From assembly GCA_022821235.1 (NCBI GenBank), contig JAJEEA010000291.1, positions 1 to 33,003 on the forward strand: DNA of 33,003 nucleotides, read 5' to 3'. Both the position numbers and the translations under genes were made by a program. Of this stretch, positions 14,937 to 22,317 are shown in pieces. The notes below the pieces were generated by a model, which had not been told where the DNA came from, did no database searches, and saw nothing but the letters and a program-made list of their open reading frames with translations. Each line of letters starts with the position of its first letter. Within the stretch, counting starts at the first letter, position 1. Source of the stretch: Vicinamibacteria bacterium. Lineage in GTDB: Bacteria > Acidobacteriota > Vicinamibacteria > Vicinamibacterales > UBA8438.

Positions 14937-15893
14937 ATGAAGAGCAGATACACGGTCCGGAGTGTCGTGGCCGCCGCGGGCCTGATCGCGGGCGGCCTGC
15001 TGGCGTCTCCCGCCCTCGGGCAGTCGACGTCGGGGGCGGAAACCGAAGCGGCAACCGCGTCGGGGGCCGAGACCAGTCAGGAGGGGGCGTCGGCGTGGTC
15101 GCCGCGGCGCACCGCCGCCGGCCGTCCCGACATGCAGGGCTACTGGGACGGGGGGCCGGCCAACGCCTCCCACAGCATCGAGGACGGGTGCTGCGATCCC
15201 ATTCACGCGCGCATGCAGAGCCGAGGTCCCGAGCGCCTCGGCCTGCCCTTCCAGTTGATCGTCGACCCGCCGGACGGGCGCATCCCGTATCAGGCGTGGG
15301 CGGCGGAGCGCCGCACCGAGATGCTCTTCGACATGGAGACGCCCACCGAGCTGGCGCACATCGACCCCGAGGACCGGTGCCTGCTCCTGGGCGCGCCGCG
15401 CAGCAACTACCGCGGCGATCTCGAGATACGCCAGAACGACGGCTACGTCGTGATTCAGTACGAATGGGCCCACGCCTACCGGATCATCCCGCTCGACGGG
15501 CGCCCGTACGTGGGCGGCGGCATCAGGATGTACAACGGCGACTCGCGCGGCCGCTGGGAGGGCGACACGCTCGTCGTCGAGGTGACCAACTTCAACGACG
15601 AGCCCTGGCTCGATTCCCACGGCAGCTTCTACAGCGAGAACCTGCGGGTGGTCGAGCGCTACACGCTGGTCGACGACGACACCCTGCGCTACGAGGCGAC
15701 GATGGAGGACCCCACCGTCTTCACGAGCCCGTGGACGCTGCGGTTCGACATGGGGCGCATCGGGCGCGACGGCGAGTACGAGTTCTTCGAGGAGGCCTGC
15801 TCGGAGGGCGTCACCAACGAGCACCGGCTCGCCGCCGGCCGCCAGGCGGTGGCGCGGGGCGAGCGGTTCATCCACACCCACGAGGGGCCGTGA
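14937..15893 (+). CDS. Secreted protein of unknown function, paralogue B
   Basis: A 318-residue protein with a signal peptide (VVAAAGLIAGGLLASPALG) and a Ser/Ala/Glu-rich linker before SPRRTAAGRPDMQGYWDGG. It shares with paralogue A the order PDxQGxW, IPYQAWAAERR, DPEDRCLLLGAPR, GDSRGRWEGDTLVVEV, FNDEPWLDSHGSFYSENL, VVERYTLVDDDTLRYEA and EDPTVFTSPW. It differs by an insert with a CC pair (DGCCDPIHARM) and by a longer C-terminal tail. The ATG at 14937 is 80 bp after the previous stop, with a GGAGAG block upstream, so the two are probably one transcript. Divergence within the pair suggests different ligands. Function is unknown. Confidence 0.8.
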   Translation: MKSRYTVRSVVAAAGLIAGGLLASPALGQSTSGAETEAATASGAETSQEGASAWSPRRTAAGRPDMQGYWDGGPANASHSIEDGCCDPIHARMQSRGPERLGLPFQLIVDPPDGRIPYQAWAAERRTEMLFDMETPTELAHIDPEDRCLLLGAPRSNYRGDLEIRQNDGYVVIQYEWAHAYRIIPLDGRPYVGGGIRMYNGDSRGRWEGDTLVVEVTNFNDEPWLDSHGSFYSENLRVVERYTLVDDDTLRYEATMEDPTVFTSPWTLRFDMGRIGRDGEYEFFEEACSEGVTNEHRLAAGRQAVARGERFIHTHEGP

Positions 15894-16204
15894 GCCGTGT
15901 TCCATGCCGCCCCGACCGGATGCCCCGGCTTCCTGCCGGGGCCGCCCGCGGTTTCCATCGTGGTGGAGGACCACTGGAGCGAGGTGGCCGAGGTCGTGCC
16001 GCGGGACCGGTTCTCGCCGGTGCGCATCGCGGCCGGCCTCGAGGTGGGGCCGGTGCCCCCGCCCCGGCCGGTCCGCCGCGAGTATGCCACGCCGCTTCTC
16101 GGGGCCAGGGTCGTCGTCGACCCGCCGGCCGCGGGTCGACCCTGAGCCGATCCTGGCCGGGTTCGGCACGCCCGGCGACCGTCCCGCCCCGCGCTAAGGA
16201 CAGC
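15894..16204. other. Region of uncertain coding status before a PQQ pseudogene
   Basis: A GTG at 15897 opens an 82-codon frame (to 16145) containing AVSIVVEDHWSEVAEVV and PVRIAAGLEVGP. It has better amino-acid balance than random GC-rich frames, but I recognise no family and see no convincing ribosome-binding site. It stands next to a decayed PQQ-dehydrogenase fragment and may be part of the same decay. It is recorded as uncertain rather than as a gene. Confidence 0.35.
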
Positions 16205-16464
16205 GACCTCACTGCCTCGTCTTCGCAGGCGGGGCCGACCGCTGGTTCAGCACCATGGATGTCCGCACCGGCGAGGTGCTCCGGGAGACCCGCCTCGGCT
16301 ACGCTACGCACGGCTCCCCGTCGCCTGCGCGGCCGGCGGCCGGCACAGTTTCTCGCGGTGCCGACCGGCCTCGGCATCTTCAGGGGGCTGACCGCCACGT
16401 TGAACCCCGAGATCCACCAGGCCCGGACCGGCAACGCGCTCTACGTCTTCGCGCGGCCGGAGTG
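16205..16464 (+). pseudogene. PQQ-dependent dehydrogenase, decayed C-terminal fragment
   Basis: From about 16210 one frame reads CLVFAGGADRWFSTMDVRTG then EVLRETRLGYATHG, matching the last propeller blade of PQQ dehydrogenases (LVFxGGxDRxxxAxDxxTGExLW). The frame is then lost. A second frame continues with QFLAVPTGLGIF, then LNPEIHQARTGNALYVFARP and a TGA at 16462-16464. In intact relatives these two parts are continuous. The N-terminal 85 percent is absent. So this is the remnant of a second PQQ enzyme directly upstream of the intact one, probably left by deletion or recombination between adjacent copies. Confidence 0.75.
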
Positions 16465-16500
16465 ACCCGCGCTCGGCCCGAACCTCGTCAAGGAGCAGTC

Positions 16501-18267
16501 ATGCACGCACGCCGCTTCGTTCCGTTCTTCATCGTCGCCCTGGGGCTGTCGGCGCCGGCCGTCTTCCCGGCCGTCGCCCACGCCCAGGCCCCCGACGAGT
16601 TCGTCCCCGTCACCGACGCCATGCTGCAGGACCCCGACCCCGACGACTGGCTGATGTGGCGGCGCACCCTCGACACGCTGGGCTACAGCCCCCTCGACCA
16701 GATCGACCGCGGCAACGTCGGCGACATCCGCATGGTGTGGACGCGGGCGCTGGGGCCGGGGCTGCAGCAGGGGACCCCGGTCGTCTACGACGGGGTGATG
16801 TACATGCCGAACCCGCGCGACGTCATCCAGGCCCTCGACGCGGTGACCGGCGACCTCATCTGGGAGTACCGCCGCGACCGGCCCGACGACCTCGCCGAGT
16901 ACATGATCGGCAGCCTCACCGACACCAACCGCAACATCGCGATCTGGGGCGAGCTGATCATCGACACGAGCGGCGACGACTACATCTTCGCCCTCGACGC
17001 GAAGACCGGCGAGCTTGTGTGGGAGACCGAGGTCCTCGACTACCGGGTGCATCCCGCCAACCAGACCTCGGGGCCCATCGTGGCCGACGGCAAGGTGGTG
17101 TCGGGCCGGAGCTGCGCCCCGAAGGGCGGCCCCCACGCCTGCGTCATCGTCGCCCACGACGCCATGACCGGCGAGGAGCTGTGGCGCCGCCGCCTCATCC
17201 CCGGCCCCGGCGAGCCCGGCAACGAGAGCTGGGGCGCCGTCCCCTTCGAGGAGCGGAAGCACGTGGGCTCGTGGATGGTCCCGAGCTACGACCCCGAGCT
17301 GAACCTCGTCTACGTGGGCACCTCGGTCACCTCGCCCGCGCCCAAGTTCATGATCGGCGGGACCGACCTGAAGCACCTCTACCACAACTCGACCCTCGCC
17401 CTCGACGCCGACACCGGGGAGATCGTCTGGTACTACCAGCACCTGAACGACCACTGGGACCTCGACCACCCGTTCGAGCGGCTGCTCCTCGACACCGCGG
17501 TGGCGCCGGACCCGTCCGTCGTGCCCTGGATCAACCCCGCGCTGCAGCCGGGCGAGGTGAGGAAGGTCATGACCGGCATTCCCGGCAAGACCGGCATCGT
17601 GTACACGCTCGACCGGGAGACCGGCGAGTTCCTCTGGGCCATGCCCACCACCGCCCAGAACGTGGTGAGCGGCATCGACGGCGCGACCGGCGCGGTGACC
17701 GAGAACGCGGAGCTCGTCTTCGAGCGCGAGGGGCAGGACATGCTCATCTGCCCGAGCTTCGTGACCGGCGGCAAGGACCACGAGGCCGGCGCCTACAGCC
17801 CCCTGACGGGGCTGATGTACTACCCGCTCCGCAACGTCTGCGCGCGGATGATGGCGACCACCGAGGGCGGCCTGACCCTCTACAACCTCGCGCAGCGGCA
17901 GCAGATTGCGCCGGGCACCGACCAGGTCGGGGCGGTCTACGCCATCTCGGCCGAGACCGGCAACACCGCCTGGGTCTACGAGCAGCGGGCCGGCACCACC
18001 TCGCTCATCACCACCGGCGGCGGGCTCGTCTTCGGCGGCGACGGCAACGGCCGGTTCCGGGCCCTCGACCAGGAGACCGGCGAGTCGCTGTGGGAGATCA
18101 ACCTCGGGACGTCGGTCACCGGCTTCCCCATCACCTACGCGGTCGACGGCAGGCAGTACGTGGTGGCGAGCACCGGGTCGTCGCTGAGCTCGCGCGACAA
18201 CATGCGCCTGACCCCGGAGCTGCGGCCGAGCAACGGCAACAACATCTTCGTGTTCGCCCTGCCGTAG
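16501..18267 (+). CDS. PQQ-dependent dehydrogenase (quinoprotein, no heme domain)
   Basis: A 588-residue periplasmic enzyme. AAGGAG precedes the ATG at 16501, and the signal peptide ends near AVAHAQA. The body is a beta-propeller with seven clear tryptophan-docking motifs: ALDAVTGDLIWEY, ALDAKTGELVWET, AHDAMTGEELWRR, ALDADTGEIVWYY, TLDRETGEFLWAM, AISAETGNTAWVY and ALDQETGESLWEI. The N-terminus DWLMWRRTLDTLGYSPLDQI is typical of the alcohol dehydrogenase branch. There is no C-terminal CxxCH, so electrons must leave to a separate cytochrome. The vicinal cysteine pair of methanol dehydrogenases is not evident. The substrate is probably an alcohol or sugar alcohol but cannot be fixed. A strong hairpin follows the stop. 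Confidence 0.92.
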   Translation: MHARRFVPFFIVALGLSAPAVFPAVAHAQAPDEFVPVTDAMLQDPDPDDWLMWRRTLDTLGYSPLDQIDRGNVGDIRMVWTRALGPGLQQGTPVVYDGVMYMPNPRDVIQALDAVTGDLIWEYRRDRPDDLAEYMIGSLTDTNRNIAIWGELIIDTSGDDYIFALDAKTGELVWETEVLDYRVHPANQTSGPIVADGKVVSGRSCAPKGGPHACVIVAHDAMTGEELWRRRLIPGPGEPGNESWGAVPFEERKHVGSWMVPSYDPELNLVYVGTSVTSPAPKFMIGGTDLKHLYHNSTLALDADTGEIVWYYQHLNDHWDLDHPFERLLLDTAVAPDPSVVPWINPALQPGEVRKVMTGIPGKTGIVYTLDRETGEFLWAMPTTAQNVVSGIDGATGAVTENAELVFEREGQDMLICPSFVTGGKDHEAGAYSPLTGLMYYPLRNVCARMMATTEGGLTLYNLAQRQQIAPGTDQVGAVYAISAETGNTAWVYEQRAGTTSLITTGGGLVFGGDGNGRFRALDQETGESLWEINLGTSVTGFPITYAVDGRQYVVASTGSSLSSRDNMRLTPELRPSNGNNIFVFALP

Positions 18268-18309
18268 CCCGGAGAGCGGCGCCCGGCGGCGGGGCCGCCC
18301 TGGATGATG

Positions 18310-18378
18310 GCCGGTGCTCCGGGCTGGCGAGGAGCAGCCCGGAGCACCGGCGCCTCGCGGCTGCGCCGTCGCGAGGCG
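18310..18378 (+). terminator. Double hairpin after the PQQ dehydrogenase
   Basis: GCCGGTGCTCCGGGCTG (18310-18326) pairs perfectly over 17 bp with 18335-18351, with an 8-nt loop. A second hairpin follows immediately: CGCCTCGCG (18351-18359) with CGCGAGGCG (18370-18378). No T-run follows, so it is not a textbook intrinsic terminator. The length and perfection of the first stem argue for a transcription end or mRNA-protecting structure. Confidence 0.7.
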
Positions 18379-18521
18379 CCCCCGGCCCGATTGACCCTTC
18401 GGGGAGTCGCCGTCTCTGCGCCAGGAGGCGGCGCCGTGGAACGCCCAGGCTCCCGCGCCGGCGGAGGCCGGCCGGCCCGTCCACCGAGACCGCGCCGGCC
18501 GGCGTCTCCGCACACGTCCGC

Positions 18522-19310
18522 ATGAGGTCCTTCAGCGCCCTGCTCAAGCTGATCGGCGGGGGCATCATCGTCCTCGCCTTCGCGTTCTGGCAGACCTTCG
18601 GGATCGGCCTCCGGCGGTGGTACCCGCTCGCCGCCCGACGCTGGGCCAACCGGGTCACGTCCCTCGGGTGCCGGGCGTTCCTGCGCCACTGGGGAGTCAC
18701 CGTCACCCTCAGGAACGCGCGTCACGTCGCGCCCGGGCAGGCGTATCTCTACGCCGTCAACCACCTGTCCTATCTGGACATCCTCGTCCACGGGGCCCTC
18801 TTCCCCTCTACGTTCGTCACGTCGCGGGAGATGCACGGGACCCCCTTCCTGGGGCACATCTGCCGGTTCGCCCAGTGCTTCTTCGTGGACCGCATCAGCC
18901 GGAGGCGGCTCGCGCAGGAGGTAAGGGGCGTCGCCGCCCTCCTCGAGAGCGGCGTCCCCGTGACCCTGTTCGCGGAGGGCGCGGCGAGCGACGGGGCCGG
19001 GGTCGAGCCCTTCAAGAGCCCCCTGTTCAAGGCCTGCGCGTTGGCGGGGACGCCGGTGCTGCCCCTGACCCTGAACTACCGGGCCCTGGACTCGGCCCCC
19101 GTGGGGCGCGCGAACCGCGACGACGTCTGCTGGTACGGGGGCATGGCGTTCTTTCCCCACGTGTGGCGCCTGCTCCACCACCGCCGCATCGAGGTGGAGG
19201 TCGTCGCCTCCCCGCCCATCGCCGGGGCCGATTACCGGGAGTTGTCCGAGAAGGCCCGCGAGGCCATCGCAGGCTCGTACGTCTCGCTCGCCCAGGGGGC
19301 TGCGCCGTAG
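18522..19310 (+). CDS. Lysophospholipid acyltransferase (PlsC-like)
   Basis: A 262-residue membrane-bound acyltransferase of the PlsC (1-acyl-glycerol-3-phosphate acyltransferase) superfamily. An N-terminal hydrophobic helix (IGGGIIVLAFAFW) is followed by the four expected motifs: H81-x4-D86 (NHLSYLD), the FFVDR block at about 120-124, E152-G153 in LFAEGAASDG with the downstream PFKSPLF, and the VLPLTLNY strand. The usual FPEGTR is altered to FAEGAAS, so substrate preference may differ. It transfers an acyl chain to a lysophospholipid or a similar lipid. It stands alone between a terminator-like hairpin and a repeat. Confidence 0.92.
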   Translation: MRSFSALLKLIGGGIIVLAFAFWQTFGIGLRRWYPLAARRWANRVTSLGCRAFLRHWGVTVTLRNARHVAPGQAYLYAVNHLSYLDILVHGALFPSTFVTSREMHGTPFLGHICRFAQCFFVDRISRRRLAQEVRGVAALLESGVPVTLFAEGAASDGAGVEPFKSPLFKACALAGTPVLPLTLNYRALDSAPVGRANRDDVCWYGGMAFFPHVWRLLHHRRIEVEVVASPPIAGADYRELSEKAREAIAGSYVSLAQGAAP

Positions 19311-19312
19311 AA

Positions 19313-19380
19313 CGGTGCGGACTCCTGGCCGGGTCGGTTGGGCGGCGAGCGGAGCTGCAGCCGACGCTCCTCGGGCTGGC
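19313..19380. repeat. Dispersed copy of the hairpin-associated repeat
   Basis: The stretch after the acyltransferase stop reads CGGTGCGGACTCCTGGC, then CGGTTGGGCG, AGCGGAGC and CCGACG. It matches 13681-13740 (CGGTGCAGACGCCTGGC, GGTTGGGCG, AGCGGAGC and GCGACG) with scattered differences. In both places the repeat begins within a few bases of a stop codon. The 279-bp gap shows nothing else I can support. Confidence 0.65.
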
Positions 19381-19589
19381 GAAGCGACTGGAGGCGCCGC
19401 CGACCCGGCCGTCCGCGTGCTCGGCGACGCAGAGGCGGGCGGGGAGTGACGTGGCGGAACCGTGCCGGCGGCCCACCGCCCATGGGGCTGAATATGACAC
19501 GCTGCGGGCGCGTGCCCGCGCGATACCGGGAGGAGAACGTCCGTCCCCGAGGCTGCGCCCTCTGGCGATCGTGGGTTCGATATGACACA

Positions 19590-20666
19590 ATGGCCGGGAT
19601 GGCTGCATCGATCCCCCCGACGACCAGGCGCGCCGCCCGCGTCGTCGGGCCGAGCGCGCCGACGCCGACCGCCGCCCCGGACTTTCCCGGCTGCGACCCC
19701 GTCTCCCTGCCGACCTGGGAAGACGTGTGGGCCTACGAAGGCCGCATCGAGTACTGGCTGCGCGAGACGGGGACAGCCTGGGTGATGCGCGACGCCGGCC
19801 CCGTCCACGAGAATGCCCCGAACCTGCTGAGCGAGCTGCTGACCCGCATGTGCCTGGAGCGCGGGTCGCGCTTCCTGTTGGCAGGTGCCGTCTACCTGAT
19901 GGAGCGGGACACGGACGGCCGGCCGCGGCAGGTGCTCGTGGGCGACCAGACCGTCTACCTGGACCGGGGCGTCTGGCGGCCGCGCGACCCCGCCATCGTC
20001 CTGGGGGTGGACCCGCTGCCGGACGTGATCCTCGAAGTGGATCACACCACCGACGTCCGGCGCAACAAGCTGCCGGTGTACGAGGCGTGGGGGTTCCCCG
20101 AGGTGTGGGTGGACACCCCCGACGAGCCGTCGCCGAACCGCCCCCGCGGCGTGCGGCCGGGCCTGACGATCTACCTGCTGGACGACGGCCGCTTCCGGAT
20201 CGCGGACGAGAGCCGGGCGTTCCCCACCTGGACGGCCGCGCAGCTCCACGCCGCCCTGAACGAGAGCCGCCTCAGCCCGCGCACCCTCGCCGACCTCACC
20301 CGGGTGGGCCGGCGGCTCGGCGAGAGCGAGGGCACCACCCCCGACGACGACCCGCAGCTCGGCCGCCACCGCCGGCAGGCCCACGACGCCGGGCTCCGGG
20401 CGGGCCGCGCGGAAGGCCTCGCACGAGGGCGGGCCGAAGGTCTCACGCAGGGGCGGGCCGAAGGTCTCACGCATGGGCGGGCCGAGGGCATCGCTCGTCA
20501 GCGGACGTTCCTCGGCCGGCTGGCCGCGCAGAAGTTCGGGCCGCGCACCGCGGAGCGGATCGCCGACCTCCTGACCGGCATCGAGGACCCCGATCGCCTC
20601 ACCGAGGCCGGCGGCCTGATCATCGCCTGCGACGACGGCGACGAGCTGCTCTCCCGCCTCTCGTGA
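19590..20666 (+). CDS. Uma2 family nuclease-like protein with RAEG repeat tail
   Basis: A 358-residue protein. The first half is a Uma2/DUF820 PD-(D/E)xK domain: WEDVWAYEGRIEYW, VHENAPNLLSELL, then D145 and E149 in PDVILEVDHTTDVR, followed by NKLPVYEAWGFPEVWVD. Its second half is unusual for Uma2. It carries four 8-residue units with GRAEG at 272, 280, 288 and 296, then RTFLGRLAAQKFG and a helical end. Such charged repeats occur at the C-terminus of Rpn/PDDEXK-type transposon-derived nucleases. The ATG at 19590 is chosen; 19599 is also possible. The DNA of the repeats has a 24-bp period and is nearly identical between two units, which suggests recent expansion. Confidence 0.85.
   Translation: MAGMAASIPPTTRRAARVVGPSAPTPTAAPDFPGCDPVSLPTWEDVWAYEGRIEYWLRETGTAWVMRDAGPVHENAPNLLSELLTRMCLERGSRFLLAGAVYLMERDTDGRPRQVLVGDQTVYLDRGVWRPRDPAIVLGVDPLPDVILEVDHTTDVRRNKLPVYEAWGFPEVWVDTPDEPSPNRPRGVRPGLTIYLLDDGRFRIADESRAFPTWTAAQLHAALNESRLSPRTLADLTRVGRRLGESEGTTPDDDPQLGRHRRQAHDAGLRAGRAEGLARGRAEGLTQGRAEGLTHGRAEGIARQRTFLGRLAAQKFGPRTAERIADLLTGIEDPDRLTEAGGLIIACDDGDELLSRLS
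20403..20498 (+). repeat. 24-bp coding tandem repeat (RAEG units)
   Basis: Four 24-bp units inside the Uma2-like gene encode GRAEGLAR, GRAEGLTQ, GRAEGLTH and GRAEGIAR. The second and third units share GGGCCGAAGGTCTCACGCA exactly. The copy number could change by slippage without breaking the frame. Confidence 0.9.
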
Positions 20667-20692
20667 ACGTCTCGCTCGCGCAGGTCGAGCGC

Positions 20693-22090
20693 TCATGAGC
20701 GGCGTTCGGCGGCGGCCTCGCGAATCAGCCGTCGCGCCTGGCCGACCAGATACAGGGGCAGCGACAGCAGGTCGTAGCGCACCGTCGTTCCATCGGGCAG
20801 CTTCCTGGACTCTCGCAGCAAGCTCGGCGGATCCGCATTGAAGCGCAGGGCGAGTCCCGCGGACTTCTCGCGGACGAACTGGTGCAGCGACCGGAGAGCG
20901 CCGGTCGCGCCCGCCTTGACCTCGACCGGCACGACGCGGTTCCCCACCGCGATGACGTAGTCGAGCTCGGCCGCCGCGTTCCGGTTCTCGCGCGCCCAGT
21001 AGTGCAGCGCGGGCGTGAGGTACGGCGCCTCGGGGTAGAGCAGGTGCTGGCCCACGAACTGCTCGGCGACGGCGCCGCGGTTGACGAGCGTCAGGTCCCC
21101 CTCCCGTTCCAGATCGAGCACGTCGAGGCCCAGGGCGGCGCACATGAGGCCCACGTCGACGTGCAGGCACTTGAAGAAGCGCTCGTTGACCTCGGCCGCG
21201 AGCGGCACCCCGTTGGCGGCGGTGCGGAACACCTTGCAGGCCACGCGGGCCATGCAGAGGTGCTCGAGCGCGGCGCCGATCTCGGCCGCGCGATGCTCCC
21301 GGCTGACCTCGACGTACTTGAACTTGCGGGCGACCAGGTGCGGCAGCTTGTCGAAGACCATCCGAATGCGGTCCTGGGACCGGCCGTACTTGGCGAAGTC
21401 GTCGCGGTAGGTCGCGACAACGCTCTGCAGCACGCGCGACACCGGCTCGAAGTCGAGGACGCCGCCCGCCACGAACGCCGACACCGCTTCGGGCAGCCCG
21501 CCCACGACCCAGTACCGCCGAAGCAGATCGAGGCACTTCCGGTGCAGCGCCGCCTGAAGGGCGTTCTCCTCGACGTCGCGCAGGGCGACGCCGCGCAGGA
21601 AGCCGGCCAGGTCGGCTTCGCCCATGGCGGTCACGAAGTCCTCGAAGTGCATGGGCCCCAGGTGCATGTACTCGACGCGGCCGACGGGCATCGGGAACCG
21701 CGTCTCGGCGAGCGCGAACTCGAGCAGCGAGCCCGCCGCCAGCACGTGCAGCTCGGGCATCTCCTCGTGGAAGTAGCGCAGCGCCGCCAGCGCCTCGGGC
21801 GCGGCCTGTACCTCGTCCAGGAACAGCAGGTGGGTTCCCGCCGCCGCCGTCTTGCCCGTCAAGAGCTTGAGGAGGGCCAGAATGCGCGCCGGGTCCCGTC
21901 CGGTGAAGGCCTCCCGCAGCTCGGGGTCGCGTTCGAAGTCGACCGCCACCAGCGTCAGTCCCGCGGTGCGGGCGAACTCGCGCACCAGCGTCGACTTGCC
22001 GACCTGCCGCGCGCCGCGAATCACGATCGGCTTGTGCGGCCGGCGGGCCGCCCAGGCCTCCAGGTGGGCGATCTCTCGACGGTGCAACAC
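20693..22090 (-). CDS. AAA_14/DUF4143 ATPase
   Basis: A 465-residue protein of the common AAA_14 plus DUF4143 family. After LHRREIAHLEAWAARRPHKP comes the P-loop RGARQVGKSTLV (about residues 24-35), then Walker B LLFLDEVQAAPEAL and the AAGSLLEFAL sensor region. The middle holds RYWVVGGLPEAVSAFV, typical of the family. The C-terminal DUF4143 part ends with AELDYVIAVGNRVVPVEVKAG, a PD-(D/E)xK-like motif. The function of the family is unknown, and members are often scattered accessory genes. No ATG fits. GTG at 22090 gives the usual family start; TTG at 22138 would add 16 residues. The AT-rich upstream region differs sharply from the surroundings, which suggests horizontal transfer. Confidence 0.9.
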   Translation of the reverse strand: MLHRREIAHLEAWAARRPHKPIVIRGARQVGKSTLVREFARTAGLTLVAVDFERDPELREAFTGRDPARILALLKLLTGKTAAAGTHLLFLDEVQAAPEALAALRYFHEEMPELHVLAAGSLLEFALAETRFPMPVGRVEYMHLGPMHFEDFVTAMGEADLAGFLRGVALRDVEENALQAALHRKCLDLLRRYWVVGGLPEAVSAFVAGGVLDFEPVSRVLQSVVATYRDDFAKYGRSQDRIRMVFDKLPHLVARKFKYVEVSREHRAAEIGAALEHLCMARVACKVFRTAANGVPLAAEVNERFFKCLHVDVGLMCAALGLDVLDLEREGDLTLVNRGAVAEQFVGQHLLYPEAPYLTPALHYWARENRNAAAELDYVIAVGNRVVPVEVKAGATGALRSLHQFVREKSAGLALRFNADPPSLLRESRKLPDGTTVRYDLLSLPLYLVGQARRLIREAAAERRS

Positions 22091-22103
22091 CTTGATCGCA
22101 CCC

Positions 22104-22120
22104 GCTATTGACCAAATAGC
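22104..22120 (-). promoter_or_regulatory. Inverted repeat in an AT-rich promoter region
   Basis: GCTATT (22104-22109) and AATAGC (22115-22120) form a perfect 6-bp inverted repeat with a 5-nt spacer, 14 bp upstream of the GTG at 22090. It sits in an AT-rich island (about 22100-22165) unlike the rest of the window. On the minus strand TTGTAT and TAAACT, 18 bp apart, form a weak promoter candidate. It may be an operator for the ATPase gene. The remaining space to 22317 shows no gene. Confidence 0.4.
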
Positions 22121-22317
22121 ATGTAGTTTAGTCGCCAATAGTGCTTTAATACAAGGTTTTTAGGGGATCGATCCTGGGTTCGTCATACCGTGGATCGCCC
22201 AGCTCCCGTGGCGCAAGCGGCTACGGGTGTTCGCGGCATGCGGAGCGACCGTTCTTGCCGGCTCGTTGGTCGATCCGACCGTGAACCCGGCCGGGGCTCC
22301 CGGTCATGCGGCGTGTG

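Noticed and set aside
15897-16145. An 82-codon plus-strand frame with a GTG start
   Set aside because: Amino-acid balance is better than for most shadow frames, but there is no ribosome-binding site or known family, and it abuts a pseudogene. It is kept only as an uncertain region.
20403-20498. The 24-bp repeats as a regulatory iteron array
   Set aside because: They are in frame inside a coding sequence, encode regular RAEG units, and no replication or partition gene is nearby.
18135-22115. A 1326-codon minus-strand frame
   Set aside because: It runs antisense to the acyltransferase and Uma2 genes and out of frame with the ATPase. Its composition is low-complexity and no domain is recognisable.
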